A program made the position numbers and the translations under genes. DNA of 64,000 nucleotides. Source: Paraglaciecola hydrolytica (lineage in GTDB: Bacteria; Pseudomonadota; Gammaproteobacteria; Enterobacterales; Alteromonadaceae). Positions 27,939 to 37,446 of this stretch are shown here, one piece after another. The first letter of the stretch is position 1. Each line of letters starts with the position of its first letter. The DNA is taken from assembly GCF_001565895.1 (NCBI RefSeq), contig NZ_LSNE01000003.1:2653-66652 (forward strand), read 5' to 3'. Under the pieces are notes generated by a model. It saw only the letters and a program-made list of their open reading frames with translations, did not search any database and was not told the DNA's origin.

Positions 27939-30900
27939 GATTTATCTCCTCCATCAAACTGTGCCAGCAAAAGACTGATTTCACGCTGTGCTAAATCAAA
28001 TTCAAAATCATTGAACGCGTGGAAAATTTTATCGATTTTTAAGCGATAAATATCAGGGCTTTGTTGAGCTAGTTTAGCGAATAATGCTTCATCAAATTCA
28101 CTGTGGATGGCCATCTCATGAACCTGCTGGAGCAACAGGGTAAATTGAGTTAGGTCAGTTGATTCAACTTGTTGTGGCGATTGTTGAGCACTACGTTGAG
28201 TCTCATTAAGTTGCGTACTTAATTCCGTTAACAACACATACACTTGGCTTAAGACCGTTTGTATGATGCTGGCATCTTTAACATTTAGCGCATTTTCCAA
28301 CTGAGTGAATACCTCCCCCAATGAACTTAAGGCTAAGTTTCCGCAGACACCCTTATAACCATGGGCAAGATGTTTTAGCTCCTGCCAATTTTCTTGGCTC
28401 ATGGCTTGTGTAAGTTTGTCTTCTACTTGCGCGGCAGTTTTAACAAATTTAGCAATTTCAGCAAACAATACCGCCTTGCTACCCCACAATACAATACCGG
28501 TTTTTTCGTCAATTATTGCCTTAGGGTTACTGTTTGCGACTGCCACGCTAGTGTGACTGAGTGTGATACCAAGCACTCGAGCAATCTCCGCATTTAAGAT
28601 CTCAATATTGACGGGTTTGTTGGCAAAACCGTTCATACCGGCGTCAAAAGCGGCTTTTTTATCTTCAGCTAAAACGCTGGCGGTTAAGGCAATAATAGGT
28701 AAAGCGGGAAGCTGATTTTCCTGCTCATAAACACGTCGCTGCTGGGTGGCGCTTAGCCCGTCCAATACTGGCATTTGCACATCCATCAGTACGATATCAA
28801 TGCCTTGATTTAACATTCTGAGCAAAGCTTGTTCACCATCTCTGGCAGTTTGAACTTTATGTCCGGCCCGTTTTAATAAAATACTCAACAACTCAATATT
28901 TTGCTCAATATCGTCCACCACTAAGATACTCAAGGGCGGTAGTTCATGTTTGGTTTTGTCAGCCACAAACCCTAATGTATCAATAGCTTTTAAAGGCAAA
29001 CTAAACGAAAACGTACTGCCTTGATTTAATACACTGGTGGCACTGATAGTACCGCCCATCAATTCAACCAATTGTTTACTGATTGTGGTACCTAAACCTG
29101 TACCACCAAAACGGCGACTCATGGTGGCATCTGCCTGAGAAAACGCATCAAAAACCTGGGCAAGCTGAGTTTGACTCATGCCAATGCCAGTGTCTTGAAT
29201 CATAAAATCAATCAGTTGCCCATCGCCCTCCTGAACACTAATGCTAATTTTTCCCTGCTCAGTAAATTTAACCGCATTGCCAATTAAGTTGGTCAATACT
29301 TGACGTAAGCGGTCAGGTGCACCGTGATAATAGTGATTCAATGTTGGAGCAATATGTAATTCGAGTTCAATTCCTTTGTTTTTGGTTTGCAACCACAGGG
29401 TTGATACAACGGCATCAATTTCTTCCACCAACGAAAAGTCGCGCAGCTCTAATTCTATTTTGCCTTTATCTAATTTAGCGCTATCCAAAATATCGTTGAG
29501 CAAATGCATTAAAGATTTTGCAGATTGATTAATGGTATTTAAGTATTTTTGCTGCTCTGCAGACACGTCACTTTCGAGCAATATGTCACTGAAACCAATT
29601 ACCGCATTCATAGGCGTTCTAATTTCATGGCTCATGTTGGCCAAAAATGCCGCTCGAGTCGCTGCGGCCGTTTCCGCCTTCTCTTTAGCGAAGATCAGTT
29701 GCTGTTCCATTTCTTTACGCTGACTGATATCCATAATAAAACCATCGAGCCATTTGGGACTGCCATCGGTACTGCAAACTTTACGGCCAAATTCCAGTAA
29801 CCACTTTTGCTGACCTTGTTTGTCAATAATGCGGTACTCAAGTTGAAAACCTTGTTCAGCATTGGTATCACATGTGTTGATCTGAGCGATATCGTCGGGA
29901 TGATAAAAATTCGCGATACTACGTTTGGGATTAGGCATCAAAAAATCGTCAGCCGGATAACCTGTGACCCGCTCAATTTCATCACTGACAAATTCCATTG
30001 GCCAGTTATCCTGTTCTAAGCAGCGATAGGCTATGCCGGGTATATTACTGATCATGGAGCGAAACTTGGCTTCATTTTCCCGTAAATCCGCCTCCATTTT
30101 ATTACGTAGGCGTAGGTCGGAAATAAAAGCCACATACAGATTTTCATGTTCGGTTTCAACACGACCAATACCAACCCGTACCGGAATTAATTCACCATTT
30201 TTATGCAGCACCTCTACTTCACGACCATTGCCGATGATTTCACCATCTCGAGTGGTTAGATAACCTTGAAAATTGTCATTTTGTTCATTTTTAAGCGTGT
30301 CAGGCATAATCATGCGCACATTGCTGCCCAACAACTGTTCATTTTGCCAGCCTAATAGCTGTTCTACTGCTTTATTGGTACTGACAATCACACCACGGAC
30401 ATCAATCGTAATAATACTATCAAGGGCTGCATCCATTGTGGCAAGCAGGCGTTGCTCATTATTACTCGCCTTAATCGAAATGTTTTTATAACGTAGAGCC
30501 AAGTTAACAACCAGTACCAAGGTACTGATAATAATGGTGATCAGCGTCACACCAATAGCCAAATACGCGGGGATTTCACTTGATTGATTGGATACCTCAA
30601 ATCCGGGAGGTGGTACAAAACGCGCAGCCGCCATGCCGGTGTAGTGCATACCGGTAATTGCACACCCCATCACCACACTTGCTATCACAGTAATTAGCTT
30701 TTGATCAAAATAACGATGTTTAACATAAGCTAAACCAAAACGTATCCATAGCGCCAACATCGCCAGTACCACGGCGACCACAATTGACACTAAAAACATC
30801 AACAAATCATAACGTAAGAATAAGGACATTTTCATCGCAGCCATACCCACATAGTGCATGCTGCCAATGCCGGACCCCACTAATAGACCGCCAATCAGTA

Positions 30901-31399
30901 ATTGGACAAAACCCAATTTATTACGAGTAATCAGGTGAAGGGCCACCCAAGATGCTGCCACCGCCGGTACCATAGAAATCAAGGTAATGCGCCAGTTGTA
31001 ATCCACCGACGTACATAAATCAAAAGCCAACATGCCAATAAAGTGCATGGACCAAACCCCGCCCCCCAACGCTATACTGCCCGTTGACAAAGATAGGTAG
31101 CGCCCAAAAGCAGTATTACTCTTCGAGGCTTGGGCGGAAATTTGAAACCCCATAAATGAGGCAAAAATAGCAATGGCAATCGACAAGACAACTAAGCCAG
31201 GTTCGAAATTTCCGTAAACCAGCAAACTGTCGTCAGGGTAATTAAATAAGTTTTGAATGAAATCTAGCATGTAAGAGAAGTTTTGAACTACAAACCATGA
31301 ATCGAGTGTAAGTGAAAATAAAGTGATTGCAATCACTTTCGCTAACAACTCCTTGTTTTTAAAGGCATGCAGAAGGTTTTCGCATAAATACTTACTCAT
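27935..31399 (-). CDS. MHYT-PAS hybrid sensor histidine kinase with receiver and Hpt domains
   Basis: A 1154-residue membrane sensor. Seven hydrophobic segments (about 20-305) form an MHYT domain with the motif seen as MHFIGM (118-123), MHYVGM and MHYTGM. MHYT is thought to bind a metal such as copper and sense O2, CO or NO. Two PAS domains follow, then HisKA with SHEIRTPMNAVIG, a HATPase with DTGIGM and GGTGLG, a receiver with LMDVQMP, and a C-terminal Hpt domain whose phosphoryl site is probably the His in LAHGYKG. The complete phosphorelay and the overlap with the HD-GYP gene point to control of c-di-GMP breakdown. Confidence 0.93.
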   Translation of the reverse strand: MSKYLCENLLHAFKNKELLAKVIAITLFSLTLDSWFVVQNFSYMLDFIQNLFNYPDDSLLVYGNFEPGLVVLSIAIAIFASFMGFQISAQASKSNTAFGRYLSLSTGSIALGGGVWSMHFIGMLAFDLCTSVDYNWRITLISMVPAVAASWVALHLITRNKLGFVQLLIGGLLVGSGIGSMHYVGMAAMKMSLFLRYDLLMFLVSIVVAVVLAMLALWIRFGLAYVKHRYFDQKLITVIASVVMGCAITGMHYTGMAAARFVPPPGFEVSNQSSEIPAYLAIGVTLITIIISTLVLVVNLALRYKNISIKASNNEQRLLATMDAALDSIITIDVRGVIVSTNKAVEQLLGWQNEQLLGSNVRMIMPDTLKNEQNDNFQGYLTTRDGEIIGNGREVEVLHKNGELIPVRVGIGRVETEHENLYVAFISDLRLRNKMEADLRENEAKFRSMISNIPGIAYRCLEQDNWPMEFVSDEIERVTGYPADDFLMPNPKRSIANFYHPDDIAQINTCDTNAEQGFQLEYRIIDKQGQQKWLLEFGRKVCSTDGSPKWLDGFIMDISQRKEMEQQLIFAKEKAETAAATRAAFLANMSHEIRTPMNAVIGFSDILLESDVSAEQQKYLNTINQSAKSLMHLLNDILDSAKLDKGKIELELRDFSLVEEIDAVVSTLWLQTKNKGIELELHIAPTLNHYYHGAPDRLRQVLTNLIGNAVKFTEQGKISISVQEGDGQLIDFMIQDTGIGMSQTQLAQVFDAFSQADATMSRRFGGTGLGTTISKQLVELMGGTISATSVLNQGSTFSFSLPLKAIDTLGFVADKTKHELPPLSILVVDDIEQNIELLSILLKRAGHKVQTARDGEQALLRMLNQGIDIVLMDVQMPVLDGLSATQQRRVYEQENQLPALPIIALTASVLAEDKKAAFDAGMNGFANKPVNIEILNAEIARVLGITLSHTSVAVANSNPKAIIDEKTGIVLWGSKAVLFAEIAKFVKTAAQVEDKLTQAMSQENWQELKHLAHGYKGVCGNLALSSLGEVFTQLENALNVKDASIIQTVLSQVYVLLTELSTQLNETQRSAQQSPQQVESTDLTQFTLLLQQVHEMAIHSEFDEALFAKLAQQSPDIYRLKIDKIFHAFNDFEFDLAQREISLLLAQFDGGDKS

Positions 31400-31538
31400 A
31401 AAAACAACTAATTTACATTAAAATAACACGAGGTTTTTTCATCGTTATGTGCGACTAACAGAACTTATGCTTCTGCTTAAAGTTAGTTTTAGTTAAACTT
31501 GCCCTAGTTATCTCGAAGATAGGTTTTTTAGAGCATAT

Positions 31539-32432
31539 ATGCATGTTTTTACCGGTATTTTGGCCATTTTAGCTTACTTTTTTAACACCTTATTTTGGGT
31601 TATACCCATAGTGTTTTTGTCATTTTTTAAACTTATTCCAATTAAGCCGTGGCAAACCGCTATTTCTTACTTATTAGATGGTTGTGCGACTGCATGGATA
31701 AGTGTGAATAAACTTAATCAAAACCTCGTGGCTAACACTGATTTTAAGGTCAATGGAGATGAAGATTTAAGTCTAAACGATTGGTATCTAGTGATATCTA
31801 ATCATCGTTCCTGGGTCGATATTTTGGTGCTACAACGGGTATTCAATCGCAAAATTCCTTTTTTGAAATTTTTCCTCAAAAAAGAGCTCATTTGGGTGCC
31901 TTTATTAGGCCTAGCATGGTGGGCCTTAGATTTCCCATTTATGCACCGTTATAACAAAGCGTTTTTAGCTAGACATCCACAACTGAAAGGTAAGGATTTA
32001 GAAGTTACCCGTCAGGCCTGTGAAAAATTTCGTTTTAAGCCCGTAAGCATCATGAATTTTGTCGAAGGAACACGTTTCACTCAACACAAAAAACAACTAC
32101 AAAATGCCTCTTACGAGCATTTACTTAATCCAAGAGCTGGCGGCATGGCCTTTGTATTAAGCGCCATGGGCGACAAACTGCATAAACTATTAGACGTCAC
32201 CATACATTATCCCCAAGGCACTCCGAGTTTTTGGCAATTTGTTTGTGGCAAAGTCCAGCATATCAACGTGGAAATTAAGGTTTTTTCTATCGAAGAACTT
32301 ATCAAAAACGACATTTTCGCGGCAGATTATTTTGACAACCCAGAGCAACGAGCCAAGTTTCAACTGTGGTTAAGCTCCCTGTGGCAGCAAAAAGATCAGG
32401 AACTACAAAAATTAACCATGAGCCAGAAATAA
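31539..32432 (+). CDS. PlsC-type acyltransferase, first copy
   Basis: A 297-residue membrane acyltransferase of the lysophosphatidic acid acyltransferase superfamily, close to the YihG type. It has an N-terminal hydrophobic region (about 5-35), the catalytic NHRSWVD (H89 and D94) and the second block FVEGTRF. It should move an acyl chain from acyl-ACP or acyl-CoA to a lysophospholipid at the inner membrane. A paralogue with the same layout follows after one base, so this is a tandem duplication and an operon. Confidence 0.9.
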   Translation: MHVFTGILAILAYFFNTLFWVIPIVFLSFFKLIPIKPWQTAISYLLDGCATAWISVNKLNQNLVANTDFKVNGDEDLSLNDWYLVISNHRSWVDILVLQRVFNRKIPFLKFFLKKELIWVPLLGLAWWALDFPFMHRYNKAFLARHPQLKGKDLEVTRQACEKFRFKPVSIMNFVEGTRFTQHKKQLQNASYEHLLNPRAGGMAFVLSAMGDKLHKLLDVTIHYPQGTPSFWQFVCGKVQHINVEIKVFSIEELIKNDIFAADYFDNPEQRAKFQLWLSSLWQQKDQELQKLTMSQK

Positions 32433-32433
32433 G

Positions 32434-33327
32434 ATGTTTAGTTTTTTACCTGTTGTAGTGTTATTTCCACTGCATTTATTTCTGCAAGTGGCCAATATTA
32501 TGTTTTGGGCTACCCTTGTTGTCTTGTTTGGCTTGCTCAAACTCCTACTACCTTTCTCACTCTTTGTTCGCCCGCTGAATGTGTTACTTAATTTCATGTT
32601 ATTTGCTTTTAGTAAAGTCAGTGTAAAGATAATTAAACTGACCAACAAAGTGGAATTTGACTATCAAGTTGATGGTCACTTAAGTAAAAATGACTGGTAT
32701 CTAATGATGTCTAATCATCTAAGTTGGCTCGACATTGTTATCCTTACCGAATTTGCCGCTGACAGAATTCCCGCCCCCAAGTTTTTTCTGAAAAAAGAGC
32801 TCATTTGGTTACCATTTATCGGTGTCGGCGCTTGGGCTTTAGATATGCCTTTTATGCAACGTTATAGCAGCGCCTTTATTGCCAAAAATCCGCATTTAAA
32901 AGGTAAAGACATTGCGACGACTAAAAAGTCCTGCGAAAAATTCAAATTACACCCCACAACGGTGATCAACTTTGTTGAAGGTAGTCGTTTCACCGCCGAG
33001 AAACACCGGTTGCGTAACAGCCCGTATCAGAAATTATTGCCACCTAAAGCCGGAGGTATTGCCTTTACCTTGGCAGCGATGGGAGAACTATTTAACAGTG
33101 TATTAGACGTGACTATTTTGTACCCCAAGACCTCAGGCAGTGCCATAGTGGCCCTACTCAGTGGTAAGTTAAAAACCGTGGTACTGCGAGTTAAAGTGCA
33201 CGCCATCAATAATGCTATTATTGGCGACTACTTCAATGATGAAGATTTCAGAATGGCTTTTCAGTCATGGTTAAACCAAAAATGGCAAGAAAAAGACCAA
33301 CAAATTAACGATATGGATAAAACGTGA
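32434..33327 (+). CDS. PlsC-type acyltransferase, second copy
   Basis: A second 297-residue acyltransferase with the same arrangement as its neighbour: an N-terminal hydrophobic region, NHLSWLD, FFLKKELIW and FVEGSRF. The shared length and motifs show that the two arose by tandem duplication, but their sequences have diverged, so they may differ in acyl chain or acceptor. The start codon lies one base after the stop of the first copy, and the end overlaps the start of the mechanosensitive channel gene by 4 bp. Confidence 0.9.
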   Translation: MFSFLPVVVLFPLHLFLQVANIMFWATLVVLFGLLKLLLPFSLFVRPLNVLLNFMLFAFSKVSVKIIKLTNKVEFDYQVDGHLSKNDWYLMMSNHLSWLDIVILTEFAADRIPAPKFFLKKELIWLPFIGVGAWALDMPFMQRYSSAFIAKNPHLKGKDIATTKKSCEKFKLHPTTVINFVEGSRFTAEKHRLRNSPYQKLLPPKAGGIAFTLAAMGELFNSVLDVTILYPKTSGSAIVALLSGKLKTVVLRVKVHAINNAIIGDYFNDEDFRMAFQSWLNQKWQEKDQQINDMDKT

Positions 33328-34574
33328 AAACTAATGAACAAATTACCCAGGCAGTCATAGACAGTTTTGCCTACTTCGATTTAACCATCAGTGCAGAGGG
33401 TTGGTTGTTTCAAATAAGTGCCTTTTTGGTCATTGCCAGTTTAGCCTGGATCAGCCTCAAAATATGCAGCATTGTGTTAAGTGGTAATCTTACTAAATTA
33501 ATCATGCGCACCAAAAACACCTTTGATGATGAATTACATCAGCATGGTTTTTTCCGGCGTGCCAGCCACTTAGCTCCCTCTATCGTCATTTATGTCCTCT
33601 CTCCTTTGTTTATTGGTAATGAACTGTTACTCAGCTTCTTACAAAAGACCGCGGTTATTTATGCATTGATAGCGGTAGTAAGATCAATCAGTGCCTTACT
33701 CAATACCATAGAAGACAGTTATAACGCCTCCAATCTCGCGAAAAAAGCGCCTATCACTGGATTTATTCAAGTGGCTAAACTTTTTATGGTAATCGTTGGT
33801 TTATTGCTGATCATATCTAATATTTTGGATAAATCGCCGCTAATACTGCTGTCTGGTCTTGGCGCGGTTACTGCCATCCTATTGTTGTTGTTTAAAGATA
33901 CTATTTTAGGTTTTGTGGCAGGTATCCAAATTGCGGCTAATCGTATGGTCAATACCGGTGACTGGATTTCCATGCCGCAATACGGCGCTGACGGTGATGT
34001 ATTACAGGTTGGTTTAACCACAGTAAAAGTACAAAATTGGGATAAAACCATTACCACTATCCCCACTTATGCACTTATTGCTGAACCCGTAAAAAACTGG
34101 CGCGGCATGAGTGAATCTGGCGGCCGCAGAATTAAACGTTCGATTAATATTGATATTCAAAGTATTCGTTTTTGTGATGAAGATATGCTCAAAGAATATT
34201 CCACTATTCGTTATATAAAGGCTTATATTCAACAGAAAAAAGAAGAGTTACAGGCTTTCCACAGCGAACAAAAAATTGATACACAAGATTTAATAAATAG
34301 CCGGCGCTTAACCAATATCGGGACTTTGCGTGCCTATATGCAAGCGTATTTAGCCAATCACAGTAAAATCAATAAAGACATGACCTTGATGGTGAGACAG
34401 CTGCCACCTACCGAGCTTGGCGTGCCATTAGAAATCTACTGTTTCAGTGCCGACAAAAACTGGATCAATTACGAAGGTATACAGGCAGATATTTTTGATC
34501 ATCTGCTCGCCATTTTACCGGCCTTTCATTTACGCGCTTATCAACGTGTCAGTGACAGAAGCCTACAAAACTAA
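33324..34574 (+). CDS. MscS-type mechanosensitive channel, YbdG-like
   Basis: A 416-residue inner-membrane channel of the small-conductance family that releases solutes on hypo-osmotic shock. Several membrane spans precede a pore and beta domain with AGIQIAANRMVNTGDWISMP and NWDKTITTIPTYALI, and the extended C-terminal domain resembles the YbdG (MscM) group. The start codon is GTG, sharing GTGA with the stop of the upstream acyltransferase. It completes an acyltransferase-acyltransferase-channel operon. It overlaps the following channel gene tail-to-tail by 4 bp. Confidence 0.9.
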   Translation: MKTNEQITQAVIDSFAYFDLTISAEGWLFQISAFLVIASLAWISLKICSIVLSGNLTKLIMRTKNTFDDELHQHGFFRRASHLAPSIVIYVLSPLFIGNELLLSFLQKTAVIYALIAVVRSISALLNTIEDSYNASNLAKKAPITGFIQVAKLFMVIVGLLLIISNILDKSPLILLSGLGAVTAILLLLFKDTILGFVAGIQIAANRMVNTGDWISMPQYGADGDVLQVGLTTVKVQNWDKTITTIPTYALIAEPVKNWRGMSESGGRRIKRSINIDIQSIRFCDEDMLKEYSTIRYIKAYIQQKKEELQAFHSEQKIDTQDLINSRRLTNIGTLRAYMQAYLANHSKINKDMTLMVRQLPPTELGVPLEIYCFSADKNWINYEGIQADIFDHLLAILPAFHLRAYQRVSDRSLQN

Positions 34575-35896
34575 TCCTTAGGGCCCTTATTGGCTTGAGG
34601 ATTAAGAATAGTAACTTCTCTTTGAGGGAAGGGAATTTCAATGCCGTTAGCTTTGAGGGTTTCAAGAATGATTAGCATTAAGTCACCCCCTACTCGATTT
34701 TTACCATCATCCACTCCGCTCATCCAAAACTCCACAAACATATTAATACCTGAATCACCAAAACTATCGATTTCACAATCAGGCCTTTCTTCAATGGGAA
34801 TATCTTCCCCACTAATGACCTGAGGATGCTCGGCTACGGCAACCTTGATAATTTCCACCAAACTGCGCACATCGGTGGCATAAGGTACGGAAAAATCCAC
34901 CCTGAAACGCTGTTTGGGATCTTTGTGGGTCCAATTGATAAAAAGGGATGATATAAATTTTTCGTTGGGAACAACTATGTCTTTACCATCAAAGGTTTCG
35001 AGCACCGCATAACGCATACGAAACTCTCGCACATACCCTTTGCTACCATCGTCTAATTCAACAAAATCTCCAACGGTTAACGAACGATCAAGCAAAATGA
35101 TAATGCCCGAAATAAAGTTAGAAGCGATGGACTGTAAGCCCAACCCTAACCCTACACCAACCGCACCACCAAATACCGCCAGCGCCGTTAAATTAATGCC
35201 CATCACATTGAGCAATAACAATGAAATGACACAAAACAAGCCTACTTCAAATAACTTACTGAACACCTCTCGGGTGCGGATATCAATGGATTCTTGTTTA
35301 CGAATTATCTCCTTGCCAAAGCTATTTGACACTCGCCCCAACCAAAATAACAATGCGCCAAATATTAATACTCTTACCAAGCCATAAGCAGAAATCCCCA
35401 CATTACCGACATTAAGTGAGATTTCTTCCAACACCTGAATAACATCAGGTAAATAGCCGGTTAAATGCAAAATTAAAGTCGGCAAACCTAACCATTTAAA
35501 TAAGCCCGCGATAAAACGATGAGAAACGAAGGCAGTAATACAAGAATAAAAAAACAGAATAACCGCAATGACATAAGCGGTATTAATGATCCAAGCGGTA
35601 TATTGAATGTGTTCACTTATTTCAGTGGTGACTTTCAACAAGATAATGGCAAGCAGTGGATAAAATACCATGCCTAGTCGAGCTATCAATTTTTGTACTG
35701 GATGACTATATTCACCGTTGACAGTGGCACTAATCCCAAAACGTTGCCGAATTTTACGCGCCAACAAATAAGCACACAAATACACCGCAAGAATGAAAAT
35801 GATCTGAAAATAAGTGGAAGGATTACTAAAGGCATGTTGCAGCTTTACCAATAAATCTGCGAATAAGCTGGCAAAATATTCAGTACTAAAAGTCAT
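34571..35896 (-). CDS. MscS-type mechanosensitive channel
   Basis: A 441-residue channel of a different MscS subgroup. Six or so hydrophobic segments fill residues 25-290, the pore-lining and gate region reads AVFGGAVGVGLGLGLQ, and the beta domain reads ISGIIILLDRSLTVGDFVEL. The N-terminal extension of extra spans makes it longer than E. coli MscS (286). It converges on the other channel gene with a 4-bp overlap of stop codons. Having two distinct channels side by side suggests osmotic backup rather than duplication. Confidence 0.9.
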   Translation of the reverse strand: MTFSTEYFASLFADLLVKLQHAFSNPSTYFQIIFILAVYLCAYLLARKIRQRFGISATVNGEYSHPVQKLIARLGMVFYPLLAIILLKVTTEISEHIQYTAWIINTAYVIAVILFFYSCITAFVSHRFIAGLFKWLGLPTLILHLTGYLPDVIQVLEEISLNVGNVGISAYGLVRVLIFGALLFWLGRVSNSFGKEIIRKQESIDIRTREVFSKLFEVGLFCVISLLLLNVMGINLTALAVFGGAVGVGLGLGLQSIASNFISGIIILLDRSLTVGDFVELDDGSKGYVREFRMRYAVLETFDGKDIVVPNEKFISSLFINWTHKDPKQRFRVDFSVPYATDVRSLVEIIKVAVAEHPQVISGEDIPIEERPDCEIDSFGDSGINMFVEFWMSGVDDGKNRVGGDLMLIILETLKANGIEIPFPQREVTILNPQANKGPKD

Positions 35897-36129
35897 ACGA
35901 CGTTACTACCTGTTTTGATAAACACACTTGTGCATAGCCATCATAGCAAAATTAACCCGTTTGATAGAAACCAGTATTGACCGGCTTCCTCCCAAATCAT
36001 TGAAATTGCGCGGCGGCGGAAAATGAATGTGACCTTATGAGCTTAGCTCGCTAAGTGATTCAGACAAATTAATGTGAAAGAGTGCAGCCAACAAGTCGTG
36101 GCTGCAAGGAAGAAGTGTATATAAAAATT

Positions 36130-36327
36130 TTATATGGTGGAAAGTGCGTAAGCACACACAATGCAAACCACAATGCCTGCTATACCAAAAAAACTGTATT
36201 CCACTTTGGTTTTCATTGTCTCAGCGCCTGCAGGTTGAGGAAGGGCGCTCATGATCAAGCTACTCAAACCTAATACAAATGCGACTAATGCTAAACCAAA
36301 AATTAGCGGCTCAAGCCAGTTACCCAT
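36130..36327 (-). CDS. 65-residue two-span membrane protein
   Basis: A small protein with two hydrophobic segments at about residues 6-28 and 46-64, joined by a polar loop (PQPAGAETMKTKVE). AAGGATAA stands 6 bases before the ATG, so it is likely to be translated. It lies alone between convergent and divergent neighbours. I do not recognise the family. A GCAGCCA / TGGCTGC hairpin downstream (about 36083-36105) may end its transcript. Confidence 0.6.
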   Translation of the reverse strand: MGNWLEPLIFGLALVAFVLGLSSLIMSALPQPAGAETMKTKVEYSFFGIAGIVVCIVCAYALSTI

Positions 36328-36628
36328 AAAATTATCCTTACAACCATAGAGTTCTTTGTTAAGAAGTGAATTGTAAGCGATAGCTCCTTAGGATGACAAT
36401 TTTTTAAAACAACAAAATGCCTTATCTTCCCCTCAACGCCTACAAACCTTATAGCGTAATCCACCACTAGTTAGCTATTTACACCAACCATACTAATTCT
36501 ATTTTCCTCAAAAAACCTGAAAAATATCTTAATACATTGTTTTTAAATGATTTTTATTTTTGGCCTAGGCCTTGCTCTATCAATAACAACAATAAGTAAA
36601 AACCGAAATAAACCTAGTGGAGAAGATT
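36328..36628. other. Intergenic region without visible features
   Basis: About 300 bp of AT-rich sequence between the divergent 65-residue protein gene and the DUF2884 gene. It must hold both promoters. I see a short GGCCTAGGCC palindrome at about 36564-36573 and nothing else that I can name. Confidence 0.5.
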
Positions 36629-37411
36629 ATGCGCCCTTTATTACTTGCCGGATTAATGCTGGTAAATACTAATATCGTGATGGCCAACGAATGTGACATT
36701 AATTTTGATGGCAATTTACAACTTGAAAACCGAGTACTTACCATCACTACTTCGGATAAAACTAAAGTGCTTATCCAGGAAAACAATCAGCTATACGTGA
36801 ATGGCAAACACATTAAATTAAATGCCGAGCAGCAAAATTTAGTTTCGGCTTATTATGCGGGTATTTATGCAGCAGCTCCCCAAGCCGCGCGTATTGCCAG
36901 CGATGCAGTACAACTTGCCAGTGTAACCATTAACGAAGTGTTTAATGAATTACTCGGAAATGACAGCGACGCGGTGGATACCTTAACCTTAAAACTAAAC
37001 GAACTTGGTGAGCATATCCAAAACAACTTTTACGCTCAAAACGGCGAAATCCGTTTAAACTCAGCGAATTTTGATGACGGCAACTTTCTTAGCAACGAAT
37101 GGGAAGATGAATTTGAAGACGCCATTGAAGACGTGGTTGCCAACTCTATCGGCAGAATCATGCTCTCCATAGGCAGCGAATTATTGTTTGGCGGTGGGGA
37201 TATGGATGCCTTCGAAGCCAAAATGGAACGTTTTGGTCAAGATATCGAACAACGGGTTGAATACCAAACCAGTGGCATTGAAGCAAGAGCCGATGCGCTA
37301 TGTCATGGTTTAGCTAAAGTTGACCTTATCGAAACTCAATTACAAAAATCGATACCCGCATTAGCTGACTTAAACATCCTGCGAGTCGAACAAAACCATC
37401 ACGCAATGTGA
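36629..37411 (+). CDS. DUF2884 (YggN-like) exported protein
   Basis: A 260-residue protein of the DUF2884/YggN family. A signal peptide (cleaved after VMA, near residue 20) is followed by a compact Cys-containing start (NECDINFDGNLQL) and a long acidic, helical region. Its probable location is the periplasm; no function is known. I place the start at 36629 because GGAG lies 7 bases before it; an in-frame GTG at 36617 overlaps that ribosome binding site. Confidence 0.85.
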   Translation: MRPLLLAGLMLVNTNIVMANECDINFDGNLQLENRVLTITTSDKTKVLIQENNQLYVNGKHIKLNAEQQNLVSAYYAGIYAAAPQAARIASDAVQLASVTINEVFNELLGNDSDAVDTLTLKLNELGEHIQNNFYAQNGEIRLNSANFDDGNFLSNEWEDEFEDAIEDVVANSIGRIMLSIGSELLFGGGDMDAFEAKMERFGQDIEQRVEYQTSGIEARADALCHGLAKVDLIETQLQKSIPALADLNILRVEQNHHAM

Positions 37412-37446
37412 TAAATTAGGTTTTTGACTCTGATGTAAAATACGCT

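Noticed and set aside
36082-36273. A 63-codon plus-strand frame near the 65-residue membrane protein
   Set aside because: It runs antisense to the better supported minus-strand gene, lacks a ribosome binding site and has Cys/His-rich random composition.
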